Below, one piece after another: positions 18,166 through 26,608 of a stretch of 64,000 nucleotides of DNA (position 1 is the stretch's first letter; every line of letters begins with the position of its first letter). The notes under the pieces are model-generated. The model did no database searches. It was given only the letters and a program-made list of their open reading frames with translations, and was not told the DNA's origin. The stretch is from Streptococcus macacae NCTC 11558 (GTDB lineage Bacteria; Bacillota; Bacilli; Lactobacillales; Streptococcaceae), in contig NZ_AEUW02000001.1 of assembly GCF_000187995.2 (NCBI RefSeq), positions 1,364,001-1,428,000 on the forward strand, given 5' to 3'. Both the position numbers and the translations under genes were made by a program.

Positions 18166-20030
18166 TACAGTACTCCTTTTTCCTTGGTAAAAATAACAAA
18201 TTCTGCCTGATTTTTTACTTGTCGCAAAGCTGTTTTGAGTTCCTTGTCACCGGCAATTTGAAAAATATCATCGTACAAGTCTAAAAGTTCTGCTTCTGTT
18301 TGGGATTCAATTTCACTGGGAATCGCAAGCAAAAAAATGAATTCAAGACTTTCTTTGTCTGTCTGATAAGCTTCTTCCAAGATCCCTAGCATCAAAACGG
18401 TCTTTGTTGATAATTGATTAATAGTATGAGGAAAGGCCACATCATTGCCAAAAATGGTTGACTGCTGTCTTTCTCTTTCTAAAATACGTCTTCTAAAGTC
18501 AGCATCAACTAAGGCTGATTGTTCCAGCTCGGAAATCATCGCCATTAAATACTCTTTATAACTATCAGCCTTAGCCAAGCGGGAAAACTTCAAAGTTATC
18601 GTTTTCAGGTTTTTTCGGTGGTAATGGCTGACGCGCTGCCATTCTTCACGCAGCCACTGATCATCAAAAAGATGTGTGATTTGAATGACAGGAGAATTGA
18701 GATGTTCCAATTTTAAAGGAATGGTTGTAAAAATAGCAAAGTAATGATCATTAAGCTTAGGATTAAAATCCTCTTCTGAATATTGAGTAATTTCAATCTC
18801 ATTCCCCAGCACGCGCCTTAATTGACGTTTGATCATATTCGCTGTCCCGCGTCCTGTCGTACAGACCACTGCAATCTGATGCTTTTGCCGGTAGGAAGCG
18901 CCTTCATTTCCATGTAATACTAACTCGAAATAAAGCGCCAAATAGCTTATTTCAGATAAGCCTAATGAATAGCCAAAATGAGCAGCTAGCTCTTCACTTG
19001 ATACTCTAGCCATTTCAAAAGCCAGAGGATATTTGTTTTGAATTTCACCATGGAAAATATCATTTGCTTGGACATGAAAAATAAGCCGATTAAGAAGAAA
19101 TTTAAAATGGGTCTGCATCTCAAAAAAGAGCTGTTTCTCATCAAAGTCAACTAAGAGCGTATCCTTAACCTGTTTAATCATTTTCCCATAAAGATTCTCC
19201 ACTTCCTGCCTCTCAATGGGACGATAGGCCAATTTATCAAGGTATTGGATATTAAAAGGAAAACTTAGAAAATCCTGTTCATACTGGCTAAGTGATATTT
19301 GATAAGTTAGTTCAACATGGTAAATCAATTGTTCTATCATTTCTGATTCAGCTAGCTCATTGACATAATAGCTGATGGGAGCTGTCAAAAGCTTTTTTTG
19401 CTGAACTCGGTCAACTGTTATCGCAATAACCTTTATCAGCAATTCCTGTGTTTTCCTTGGAATCTTATAGTCCCTGCATAAATCTTTTAAAAAACGATAC
19501 ATTTCCTTGGTTAGGATATCTGTTTCAAAATAAGAATAGACATGATGAAGGTAAAATAAACGTAACTGCAATTCTGTCCCAATCATTTCTAAACCGCGAT
19601 TAGGCCGGCCAGATAAACGAATCTGATAGTCTTTAGCTAGAGATTTAATATGCTTCAAATCTTTATTAATTGTTGTTCGACTGACGCCAATTTCTTCGGC
19701 CAGATCATCAATCAGCAGAGGTGAGACTGCTTGAATTAAACGTTTAATGAGATAAGAAGCCCTTTTATTTGAAGAATTGAAATCAGACTCCTTGCGCAAA
19801 CTGCCTGCTAAGATCGTTTCCAATCTAGCATAGTCATAGACTTCCAAGTACAATCTATTAGTTTTTTGTCTGATTTGAACAGCTTCATCTAAAACGTCAT
19901 TAAGCTGCTCTATGCTTGTTAATAAAGTCTTCATACTAATACCAAGCTCTTTGCGCATAGCTTCAAGAGAGGTATTAGGCTGAGCTACCAAGATTTCTAA
20001 AATACGATACCAGCGATTTACTAAGGCCAC
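18165..20030 (-). CDS. srlR: PRD-containing sorbitol operon transcriptional regulator
   Basis: 621 aa MtlR/LicR-type regulator. N-terminal helix-turn-helix domains (residues about 1-155, with DDLAEEIGVSRTTINKDLKHI), two PRD domains (about 170-400), an EIIB-like domain (VVCTTGRGTANMIKRQL) and an EIIA-like domain with FGNDVAFPHTI. Phosphorylation of PRD and EIIA His residues by the PTS would tune activity. It sits between srlD and gutM, inside the operon it controls. Confidence 0.9.
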   Translation of the reverse strand: MALVNRWYRILEILVAQPNTSLEAMRKELGISMKTLLTSIEQLNDVLDEAVQIRQKTNRLYLEVYDYARLETILAGSLRKESDFNSSNKRASYLIKRLIQAVSPLLIDDLAEEIGVSRTTINKDLKHIKSLAKDYQIRLSGRPNRGLEMIGTELQLRLFYLHHVYSYFETDILTKEMYRFLKDLCRDYKIPRKTQELLIKVIAITVDRVQQKKLLTAPISYYVNELAESEMIEQLIYHVELTYQISLSQYEQDFLSFPFNIQYLDKLAYRPIERQEVENLYGKMIKQVKDTLLVDFDEKQLFFEMQTHFKFLLNRLIFHVQANDIFHGEIQNKYPLAFEMARVSSEELAAHFGYSLGLSEISYLALYFELVLHGNEGASYRQKHQIAVVCTTGRGTANMIKRQLRRVLGNEIEITQYSEEDFNPKLNDHYFAIFTTIPLKLEHLNSPVIQITHLFDDQWLREEWQRVSHYHRKNLKTITLKFSRLAKADSYKEYLMAMISELEQSALVDADFRRRILERERQQSTIFGNDVAFPHTINQLSTKTVLMLGILEEAYQTDKESLEFIFLLAIPSEIESQTEAELLDLYDDIFQIAGDKELKTALRQVKNQAEFVIFTKEKGVL

Positions 20031-20053
20031 AATCTCTCATCCCCTATGCTTAT

Positions 20054-20863
20054 TTATCCACGAGTTTTACCTCCGGCAATATTCGTTGTTATCCCCGTGA
20101 TATAACTTGAGCGATCTGAAATGTAGTAAGCTGCCAAATCAGCTACTTCTTTCAATTTCCCGCTGCGTCCAATCGGTGTTGTACTGGTTGAAGCATATCC
20201 TGCACGAATTTCATCAACTGTTTTCCCTCTAGTATATCCTAGGGCTTCTTCATACGCAAGCGTCCTTAAACCCGTTGCTTCCATGATACCTGGCGCAATA
20301 CCAACCACTCGCACACCATATTTGCCAAGTTCTTTGGCCCATGAACGCGTATAGCTGTATACAGCAGCTTTGGTCGCCGCATAAGCACTCTGGCCTTCGG
20401 AGCCTTCTAAACCAGCCTCTGAAGCCATATTAATGATGACCCCTTTCTTTTTTGCCACTAAAATGCGCCCTACAGCTTGACTGACAAGATAAAGGCCCTT
20501 TTGATTAATCAGGGTAATCTTTTCAAAAGTATCGTCATCAAGCTCATATTGCCCATGAGGATCTTTGGGGTCAATTAGGAGACGCGGAATATTGATTCCC
20601 GCATTATTAATAAGTGCATCAACTGTACCAAAACGTCCTACGACAGCTCCTACAGCAGTTTCTACCTGCCTGCGTGAAGTGACATCAACTTTTTGAAATA
20701 AAAGATTTTCTGCTTTTTTCCCATTATCAGCAAGATCAAAATTGGCTACTTTAACACCCAACTCCAGCAGCTCTTCCACAATTGCCTCCCCTATTCCTGA
20801 TGAAGCACCCGTTACAATTACTGTTTTTCCAGCAATATTTAACCAATCTGTCATGTTCTTCAC
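20054..20863 (-). CDS. srlD: Sorbitol-6-phosphate 2-dehydrogenase
   Basis: 269 aa short-chain dehydrogenase that oxidises sorbitol-6-phosphate to fructose-6-phosphate. Cofactor motif TGASSGIG near residue 19, NNAG near 92, catalytic Ser in MASEAG and Tyr/Lys in YAATK. First gene of the sorbitol operon, with a cre-like site upstream. Confidence 0.93.
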   Translation of the reverse strand: MKNMTDWLNIAGKTVIVTGASSGIGEAIVEELLELGVKVANFDLADNGKKAENLLFQKVDVTSRRQVETAVGAVVGRFGTVDALINNAGINIPRLLIDPKDPHGQYELDDDTFEKITLINQKGLYLVSQAVGRILVAKKKGVIINMASEAGLEGSEGQSAYAATKAAVYSYTRSWAKELGKYGVRVVGIAPGIMEATGLRTLAYEEALGYTRGKTVDEIRAGYASTSTTPIGRSGKLKEVADLAAYYISDRSSYITGITTNIAGGKTRG

Positions 20864-20895
20864 TCCTTTGTTTATTTTTATTGAATAGCTTTATT

Positions 20896-20909
20896 ATAAA
20901 GCGCTTACA
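20896..20909 (-). promoter_or_regulatory. cre-like site upstream of srlD
   Basis: Minus strand TGTAAGCGCTTTAT fits TGWAANCGNTNWCA except for the last two bases; located about 35 bp upstream of the srlD start. Confidence 0.6.
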
Positions 20910-21250
20910 AAAAAGAATTAAGACACTCTTTTTTCAAAGATGGAAAAATTTAGTGTATGAATCTATAGAATATAAACAAAAGGGAGTGAGGCAGACAGCC
21001 ATGATTGCTGCGCACTCACCCACAGAAAAGGTGTCATCATGAAGATTACGTATAAAAAGTCCCAAGCCCCGTACATTTTTGTCCTTTTACTTGCAAGACG
21101 CAGTGGTTGGTTGAATAACTTTATCCTTTGCTGTACAAGTGATAGCAGCTATCTTAACCAACTGTGCAGAGGGAAATTCTAGGTTAACTAAAGTCAACAG
21201 AAATTCACCCAACTACTGCGCGTCTTGTAAATAGCTCAGGAAAAACAAAC
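20910..21250. repeat. Intergenic region with a large imperfect inverted repeat
   Basis: No gene supported. From about 21087 to 21231 two arms pair: GCAAGACGCAGTGGTTGG on the left and the complement of CCAACTACTGCGCGTCTTG on the right, enclosing about 100 bp that contains another short palindrome (GATAGCAGCTATC). The shape is that of a mobile palindromic element or a structured RNA. A short ATG-led frame on the plus strand here is not convincing. Confidence 0.5.
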
Positions 21251-21278
21251 GAGGCCAAGGATTTTTGTCCCTGGCCTC
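21251..21278. terminator. Hairpin upstream of the sorbitol operon, downstream of pgi
   Basis: GAGGCCAAGGA/TCCCTGGCCTC stem with a T-rich loop and a T tract on the plus side (CATTTT). Confidence 0.6.
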
Positions 21279-21400
21279 ATTTTGAAAGGTCTTAGAAATA
21301 TTTATTTGACTTTGATGCAGTACTTGAAAGCAGAATTGACCAGCTGTGTTAACTTTAAGAGCAACAGTCTTCTTTCTGACTATCTCAGTCTAAAAATAAA

Positions 21401-21447
21401 AAAGGAGGAAAATCAATTTCTGCGAAATGACAATTGTGTCCTCCTTT
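21401..21447 (-). terminator. Probable pgi terminator
   Basis: AAAGGAGGA / TCCTCCTTT arms around a 29-nt loop with weak inner pairing, just after the pgi stop codon; A-rich on the plus side, so T-rich in the minus transcript. Confidence 0.55.
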
Positions 21448-21459
21448 CCTATGATTTAT

Positions 21460-22809
21460 TTACAAACGTGCATTTAGTTCAGCACTAAGCTCTTCAAATC
21501 CGGGTTTTCCAAGCAGAGCAAACATATTTTTCTTATAAGCCTCAACTCCCGGCTGATCAAATGGATTAACACCATTTAAGTAACCAGACAGACCGATTGC
21601 CAGCTCGAAAAAGTAAATCAGATAGCCCAAAGTGAAAGCATCTTGTTCTGGAATGGTCAAGAAAGTATTAGGTACGCCCCCATCTGTATGAGCTAAGAGA
21701 ACACCGTCAGTTGCTTTTTTATTGACATAATCCACATCTTTACCTTGAAGATAGCCAAGACCATCAAGATCTTCGCTTTCTTCTGGAACGGCAATATTTT
21801 TGCGCGGTTTCTCAACACGAATAACCGTTTCAAATAAATTGCGGTTGCCTTCTTGGATAAATTGACCAAGAGAATGCAGATCTGTTGAAAAATTAGCAGA
21901 AGTTGGATAGATACCTTTTTGATCCTTGCCTTCTGACTCACCCGCTAACTGCTTCCACCATTCGCTGAAATACTGAAGAGTAGGCTCATAATTGGCTAAC
22001 ACTTCTGTTACATAGCCCTTACGATAAAGGATATTGCGAATAGCTGCATATTGATAAGCTTCGTTTTCGCTTAATTGGGCAGAAGAATAAGCTTGACGTG
22101 CTGCATTAGCACCTTCCATCAATTTTGTAATATCAGCACCGCTTGCTGCAATCGGAAGCAGGCCGACAGCTGTTAAAACAGTAAAACGTCCGCCAACACT
22201 GTCTGGTACGACAAAAGTTTCCCAGCCATTAGCGTCAGCTTCAACTTTAACAGCCCCTTTAACACGGTCAGTCGTCGCATAAATCCGCTTGTTAGCTTCC
22301 TCTTGTCCATATTTTTTAACCAAAAGTTCCTTGAAAACACGAAAAGCGATAGCTGGTTCAGTGGTCGTGCCTGATTTTGAAATCACATTAACTGAAAAAT
22401 CCTTATCAGCAACATAGTCTACTAAATCAGCTAGATAATTGGAAGAGATTGAATTTCCAGCATAGAGAATTTGCGGTGCCTTACGCTCTTTTTGACTTTC
22501 AAGATTAACAAAAGAACTATTTAAGAAATCAATAGCTGCACGGGCGCCAAGATAAGAACCGCCAATACCAATAACAATCAACACTTCGCTGTCTGCTTGA
22601 ATTTTAGCTGCTGCCTTTTGAATGCGGGCAAATTCTTCTTTGTCATAATCCTGTGGCAAGTTCAGCCAGCCCGTCATTTCAGCGCCTGGTCCACTACCCT
22701 TACGCAATGCCTCATCTGCTGCTGTCACTTGCATTTGAATATAATCCAACTCATGCGCTGCGACAAATTTTCCTAATACTTTTGAATAATCAAATTTAAT
22801 ATGTGCCAT
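21460..22809 (-). CDS. pgi: Glucose-6-phosphate isomerase
   Basis: Cytosolic interconversion of glucose-6-P and fructose-6-P. 449 aa from MAHIKFDYS; an upstream ATG at 22821 overlaps the Shine-Dalgarno GGAGG, so the later start is chosen. Signatures [34 protein letters not shown] and [14 protein letters not shown] are all present. The product joins the fructose-6-P made by the adjacent sorbitol pathway. Confidence 0.97.
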   Translation of the reverse strand: MAHIKFDYSKVLGKFVAAHELDYIQMQVTAADEALRKGSGPGAEMTGWLNLPQDYDKEEFARIQKAAAKIQADSEVLIVIGIGGSYLGARAAIDFLNSSFVNLESQKERKAPQILYAGNSISSNYLADLVDYVADKDFSVNVISKSGTTTEPAIAFRVFKELLVKKYGQEEANKRIYATTDRVKGAVKVEADANGWETFVVPDSVGGRFTVLTAVGLLPIAASGADITKLMEGANAARQAYSSAQLSENEAYQYAAIRNILYRKGYVTEVLANYEPTLQYFSEWWKQLAGESEGKDQKGIYPTSANFSTDLHSLGQFIQEGNRNLFETVIRVEKPRKNIAVPEESEDLDGLGYLQGKDVDYVNKKATDGVLLAHTDGGVPNTFLTIPEQDAFTLGYLIYFFELAIGLSGYLNGVNPFDQPGVEAYKKNMFALLGKPGFEELSAELNARL

Positions 22810-23220
22810 TATTTCCTCCATAAATAAATTACAAACGTACTATTATCTTACTCTTTTCCAAGCATTTTTGCAATCATTTTTGCCAATAGTCCTTAAAAAG
22901 TGAAAGCCTTATCATTTCTTAAGAATTCGAAAATGAAATCAACTAGCTAAGGGTAAGAAAAGGCAGCTAAAGAGAAACACCGATCTTTACTAAAACTCTT
23001 TAAGGTGCAAACTCAAAGAACGATTAGGATAAAAGAGTCTAAGCTCATTAGTAGTTATGGTAGTTTGGCACAGTGGTGGGCGGTTTCTCGCAATCTCATT
23101 TTTAGCCGCTGATCATTCATAATCCAGCAGACTGGTTTTTTTTTGCCCTTTGTCAAACTTTTAGCTGCCGAAACCTTAAAAATCTAAAAACGAAAATTCT
23201 CATTACTTTAAATACCAAGA
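22810..23220. other. Gene-free stretch upstream of pgi
   Basis: About 410 bp. It should hold the pgi promoter. I see no convincing ORF; a run of nine T's at about 23138 and short GC-richer patches are the only marked features. Confidence 0.4.
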
Positions 23221-23245
23221 AAGAGAGGACAACTTGTCCTCTCTT
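23221..23245 (-). terminator. Terminator at the end of the peptide cluster
   Basis: AAGAGAGGAC-aactt-GTCCTCTCTT, a 10-bp perfect stem flanked by T/A runs, about 20 bp after the 33-codon ORF. Marks the end of the precursor transcript. Confidence 0.8.
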
Positions 23246-23267
23246 TTCTGTTTTAAGATAAATCATG

Positions 23268-23369
23268 TCAAGCCACTATAGCTGCCAATAAATCATCAAT
23301 TTTTGATAAATGATGAGATACTTTTAATAATATATCAACTATCTCCGAAAAGAAAGAAGTTAAATGCAT
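23268..23369 (-). CDS. 33-aa amphipathic peptide, function unknown
   Basis: A small ORF with a Shine-Dalgarno (AAGAGGT, 8 nt before the ATG). The product begins MHLTSFFSEIVDILL and ends DDLLAAIVA. Hydrophobic residues are spaced every three to four positions, giving an amphipathic helix with Asp, Glu, Lys and His on the other face. It follows the four precursor genes and precedes the cluster terminator. It could be a further bioactive peptide, an immunity peptide or a type I toxin-like peptide; it does not end in Thr like its neighbours. I do not recognise the family. Confidence 0.5.
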   Translation of the reverse strand: MHLTSFFSEIVDILLKVSHHLSKIDDLLAAIVA

Positions 23370-23464
23370 GAAAAGTACCTCTTTAACAATTAATTTATCT
23401 CTTCTAATCCAAAATAAATTAACCTATTTTATTAGTTAGTGATACACTTTAACCAAGTCCTTAA

Positions 23465-23608
23465 TTAAGTTAAAATTGCAGCTCCAACAACTACTCCTGC
23501 ACCAGTTACAGCTCCTGCAATAAACCAGCCATCTCCATATAGTTCTGAAGAGTCCATTTCTTCAAAAAATAAATTGTGGTTAATACTATTATTTTCTGTC
23601 TTTTGCAT
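23465..23608 (-). CDS. RiPP precursor peptide A1 (47 aa, C-terminal Thr)
   Basis: Small ORF with RBS GGAGTAAACAAGGAT. The N-terminal half is polar and acidic (NLFFEEMDSSEL), then comes a Gly/Ala/Val-rich hydrophobic segment GWFIAGAVTGAGVVVG ending AAILT. It contains no Cys, so it is not a lanthipeptide or disulfide bacteriocin. Leader-core layout, a terminal Thr and the neighbouring aminotransferase, methyltransferase and dehydrogenase suggest a daptide-type precursor. The protein is identical to the copy at 23811; the DNA differs at only a few sites. Confidence 0.8.
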   Translation of the reverse strand: MQKTENNSINHNLFFEEMDSSELYGDGWFIAGAVTGAGVVVGAAILT

Positions 23609-23657
23609 ATCCTTGTTTACTCCTTATTATTTAATATCTTATCTTTCAAGTGAGAGA

Positions 23658-23783
23658 TTAAGTAATAATTGCTCCTGCAATCGTTGCACCAGCTGCTGCT
23701 CCTAAAATAAAGTCACGTGCGGCACCATTCAACTCTGTAGTGTCTACTTCTTCAAATAACATTTCTGCTTTTTGTTCTTTCAT
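23658..23783 (-). CDS. RiPP precursor peptide B1 (41 aa, C-terminal Thr)
   Basis: Small ORF starting MKEQKAEMLFEEVDTTEL and ending in the hydrophobic helix DFILGAAAGATIAGAIIT. It shares the FEE-x-D-(S/T)-(S/T)-E-L leader motif with peptides A1 and A2 and the last 32 residues with B2, but has a different N-terminus from B2. Terminal Thr again. The leader motif FEEVDTTELNG probably is the recognition sequence for the modification enzymes, with cleavage somewhere after it. Confidence 0.8.
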   Translation of the reverse strand: MKEQKAEMLFEEVDTTELNGAARDFILGAAAGATIAGAIIT

Positions 23784-23810
23784 ATCTCTTTTCCTTTTCT
23801 TTATTTAAAA

Positions 23811-23954
23811 TTAAGTTAAAATTGCAGCCCCAACAACTACTCCTGCACCAGTTACAGCTCCTGCAATAAACCAGCCATCTCCATATAATTCTGAAGAATC
23901 CATTTCTTCAAAAAATAAATTGTGATTAATACTATTATTTTCTGTCTTTTGCAT
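23811..23954 (-). CDS. RiPP precursor peptide A2 (47 aa, C-terminal Thr)
   Basis: Second copy of the A-type precursor; amino-acid sequence identical to the one at 23465 (NLFFEEMDSSEL leader motif, GWFIAGAV core start, terminal AAILT). Only silent changes are seen between the two. The near identity, including intergenic DNA, shows a recent tandem duplication of an A-B unit of about 346 bp. Confidence 0.8.
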   Translation of the reverse strand: MQKTENNSINHNLFFEEMDSSELYGDGWFIAGAVTGAGVVVGAAILT

Positions 23955-24002
23955 ATCCTTATTTACTCCTTATATTTAATATCTTATCTTTCAAGTGAGA
24001 GA

Positions 24003-24137
24003 TTAAGTAATAATTGCTCCTGCAATCGTTGCACCAGCTGCTGCTCCTAAAATAAAGTCACGTGCGGCACCATTCAACTCTGTAGTGTCTACTTCTTCAA
24101 AAGTAACGAATTGAGAATCTTGAAATTCTTTTTGCAT
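24003..24137 (-). CDS. RiPP precursor peptide B2 (44 aa, C-terminal Thr)
   Basis: First precursor of the array, with a strong RBS (AAAGGAGGTGAGGAT). The N-terminus MQKEFQDSQFVTFEEVD differs from B1, while residues from FEEVDTTELNG to the end GAIIT are the same. The hydrophobic core has small-residue spacing (GAAAGATIAGA) suited to helix packing in membranes. Confidence 0.8.
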   Translation of the reverse strand: MQKEFQDSQFVTFEEVDTTELNGAARDFILGAAAGATIAGAIIT

Positions 24138-24181
24138 ATCCTCACCTCCTTTCAATTCAATATGCTTTACTAATAATTTAT

Positions 24182-24337
24182 TTATTTTGTTTCCCTTGCT
24201 ATTTTAATGCCAAGGGCTGATAGTACGATAGATAATGCTAACAAAAGGTAAGCAATTGTTGCATGATTTGTTTGCATTAAGACAATAGCAGCACCGTTTA
24301 ATAATAATAAAGACTCAAAATATTGCATCAACTTCAT
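24182..24337 (-). CDS. 51-aa two-helix membrane peptide, possible immunity protein
   Basis: ORF with RBS GGGAGGTG 5 nt before ATG. Two hydrophobic segments (about residues 9-21 and 27-45) and a basic tail IKIARETK. It sits between the promoter carrying the TGACA-N4-TGTCA palindrome and the precursor array, so it is probably cotranscribed with the precursors. Small membrane proteins in this position are often immunity proteins; no homology is claimed. Confidence 0.65.
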   Translation of the reverse strand: MKLMQYFESLLLLNGAAIVLMQTNHATIAYLLLALSIVLSALGIKIARETK

Positions 24338-24395
24338 TAGTTCACCTCCCTTCATACAGTCATCTCTAATTAAAGCTAAGAGAGCAAGGTCATTT

Positions 24396-24420
24396 TTTAT
24401 ATCCCTGACACTCTTGTCAA
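24396..24420 (-). promoter_or_regulatory. Promoter and candidate operator of the precursor array
   Basis: Minus strand carries TGACA-AGAG-TGTCA (24406-24419) followed four bases later by TATAAA (24396-24401). The spacing leaves no good -35 box at the standard distance, so the promoter probably needs an activator. The palindrome matches two others in this cluster (31206, 31335). Confidence 0.55.
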
Positions 24421-24438
24421 GGTTAAACTATTTTAACT

Positions 24439-25671
24439 TTACTGATATTTCAAAACTTTCTTAGCAATCATTTTCAAGGCCCTTATAAGCACCTCCTCAT
24501 CACTGTTAAAGGGAGGCATGATGGAAATTCCTTCCTCTTCTTCATTCGCATAAAGATAAACTAACAGGCCAAGTTTTTCTAATTCTTTCATGACTTGAGC
24601 TGAATAGCCTTCTTTGATTTTCACCGTCGTCATAATTCCCTCATTACGGTAAGCTAAAGCTTGATCATCAAAAATCTTTCGAATGAGATGAGACAAATGA
24701 CTGACCCTGCTTTCCAGTTCATTGCTATGTTCAAGATAATAATCTAAAACAATATCAGCACTAGCCATTCCTAAGAGATTACCGTTTTGCGTTGAAAAAT
24801 GTTCCTTGATACGCTTTGATTGTTGTAAGGAAGCATCTAACTCTTCACTAACACAGACACAGCCAAAAGCAGCGATGCCATTGTTAATCCCCTTACTCAA
24901 GCATAAAATATCAGGTGTTTCTGATAAGCGTTTGAAAAAGAAGGAGGAGCCTGTTTTAAAAAATCCTGTTGCGACTTCATCAAAAACAATCAGCACTTTA
25001 TTTTTCCTTAAAATTTGCAGCAAACGATTAAAGAAATCTACACTAGCACTATAAACTCCTGCTGAGGCTAGGATAGGTTCAATCATCATGACATCATAAA
25101 AAGCAGCAAATTTTTCAAGGTCAGCTAAAACGTCTTGTTCTTCTTGAGCCGTTTTGGGATAATCCAAAAAAGTAACTTCTCCATATTTAGGATAGAAAGA
25201 ATGGTTGATCTCTTGGTCAATACCACTGACTGAAACACCACCAAAAAAAGTTCCATGATAAGAATCTTTAAAAGCTAAGATACGGTTATGCCAAGCTTTT
25301 TTATTGACATAGTCTGCTATTTTTAAAGCTAACTCAGTATTTTCTGACCCTGAGTTAGTATAAAGTACTCTTTTAAAAGGAGCACCTGTTAGTTTTAACA
25401 CTTTTTCAGCTACTTGGTCATAAGCATCATGCTGAAAAGAATGGCTGTCGATATAGGGCAAGTTCTTTGACAGTACCTGCTGAAAACGATTTAAAACGCG
25501 CTCATACAAAGCTTCTTCATAGCCGAGCGAAACATTCCAAAGGCCGCTTCTTAGATCGAAATATTTTCTATTTTGCTGGTCATATAAATAAGTATGATCG
25601 GCCCGTACAGGCTTAAAGTCATACATCGTTTCATTGGTGTAAGCACCGTTTAATAAAGCATAATTTTTCAC
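24439..25671 (-). CDS. PLP-dependent class III aminotransferase of the peptide cluster
   Basis: 410 aa from a GTG start (MKNYALLNGAYT) preceded by AGGAG; the longer ORF to 25719 overlaps the protease gene. Fold-type I features: RVLYTNSGSENTELALKIA (phosphate-binding/substrate loop), YHGTFFGGVSVSG, VLIVFDEVATGF with the cofactor Asp, and LSKGINNG with the PLP-binding Lys. It lies 16 bp after the M50 gene. In daptide biosynthesis a class III aminotransferase converts the ketone made at the C-terminal Thr into an amine; here that role is inferred from context. A metabolic role is less likely given its neighbours. Confidence 0.85.
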   Translation of the reverse strand: MKNYALLNGAYTNETMYDFKPVRADHTYLYDQQNRKYFDLRSGLWNVSLGYEEALYERVLNRFQQVLSKNLPYIDSHSFQHDAYDQVAEKVLKLTGAPFKRVLYTNSGSENTELALKIADYVNKKAWHNRILAFKDSYHGTFFGGVSVSGIDQEINHSFYPKYGEVTFLDYPKTAQEEQDVLADLEKFAAFYDVMMIEPILASAGVYSASVDFFNRLLQILRKNKVLIVFDEVATGFFKTGSSFFFKRLSETPDILCLSKGINNGIAAFGCVCVSEELDASLQQSKRIKEHFSTQNGNLLGMASADIVLDYYLEHSNELESRVSHLSHLIRKIFDDQALAYRNEGIMTTVKIKEGYSAQVMKELEKLGLLVYLYANEEEEGISIMPPFNSDEEVLIRALKMIAKKVLKYQ

Positions 25672-25687
25672 AATAGCTCCTAATAAT

Positions 25688-26596
25688 TTAAATAAAAACA
25701 GAAATAATGCTGTAAGCAAAGCTGATGATAGACAGTAAAATCAGTATATTATTAATAACTCCTAGAACAAAGATGTCTAAGCGAAATTTATTTTGTCTTG
25801 AAAGCATGCCCTTGAAGTAAGCCATATAGTCATCAACCTTCAATAAATGACTAAGATACCAATAACCGTCTAATTTTAGAAAGGGCAGTAAATTAGTGAT
25901 AATCAACCCTAGATTAACAATCAGCAAACCAACAACAAAAGTTGAAGGATAAACCGTCGCTATGAGAGTTAGGAAAAACCAGATAGCCACTTGAAATTTA
26001 ACACCTGCTAAAATTAGTTCATTTTTTTCCTTACCCTCCAGCAATCGATAAAAAGGAACTTTAATAAAGAAAACAGGCATTGAAAAATAACGAAGCGAAA
26101 AACCAAAAGTAACTTTAGGCGGTTTGAAATACTTATAATAGACTGAAAAATGAGCATACTCATGTAACGGCAAAATCACTAAAGTGGTTGTCATATAAAT
26201 GAGAAAGACTTCTAGAGCTGAAAATTGATCCATCGAAAACCGACTTAAAGAGTTAGGCAGTACAGAAGTAATCCGTGGCAGGGCAGCAATACTCAGAATC
26301 AGCATGATGAGTGTCAAATAGCCCTTATTTAAAAAGAGAGAGACTTTGTAAAAGGACTTAATTTTCAAACTATCCAAAATAATTCTGATAAGATGAAAAT
26401 TGGTCATTTTTCCTCTCTTATAAGGAGAAATATAGAAATCATGCAAGGGACTGGTTGGCTGATCAATATCTCCTAAATAATTTTCTAAGGGATGTTCAGA
26501 GACGATCATTCTGTCATTTCTGATATTATAGAGCCAACGCTTATGATTATGAATACTGTACTGGATGTTTTGGTATTCTTCAATTGTTTGAGGCAT
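25688..26596 (-). CDS. M50-type membrane metalloprotease of the peptide cluster
   Basis: 302 aa. An N-terminal soluble part of about 85 residues (with WLYNIRNDRMIVSEHP, similar to short peptide-binding modules found in RiPP proteases) is followed by about six membrane segments. The zinc motif is HEYAH at residues 145-149, and the third ligand is probably Asp243 in PFLKLDGYW. The layout recalls YydH-like peptide maturation proteases. Likely role is leader removal or peptide release at the membrane. Confidence 0.85.
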   Translation of the reverse strand: MPQTIEEYQNIQYSIHNHKRWLYNIRNDRMIVSEHPLENYLGDIDQPTSPLHDFYISPYKRGKMTNFHLIRIILDSLKIKSFYKVSLFLNKGYLTLIMLILSIAALPRITSVLPNSLSRFSMDQFSALEVFLIYMTTTLVILPLHEYAHFSVYYKYFKPPKVTFGFSLRYFSMPVFFIKVPFYRLLEGKEKNELILAGVKFQVAIWFFLTLIATVYPSTFVVGLLIVNLGLIITNLLPFLKLDGYWYLSHLLKVDDYMAYFKGMLSRQNKFRLDIFVLGVINNILILLSIISFAYSIISVFI

Positions 26597-26608
26597 CTCT
26601 TTTCCTTT

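Noticed and set aside
21282..21488. 68-codon plus-strand ORF near the pgi terminator
   Set aside because: It runs through terminator hairpins into the pgi 3' end and has no RBS.
23465..24137. Lanthipeptide or disulfide-bacteriocin interpretation of the precursor array
   Set aside because: The peptides have no Cys and no LanM/LanB/LanC, radical SAM or YcaO gene is nearby.
23465..24137. CRISPR array interpretation of the repeated segments
   Set aside because: The repeats are about 346-bp coding units with start, stop and RBS, not short direct repeats with unique spacers; no cas genes are present.
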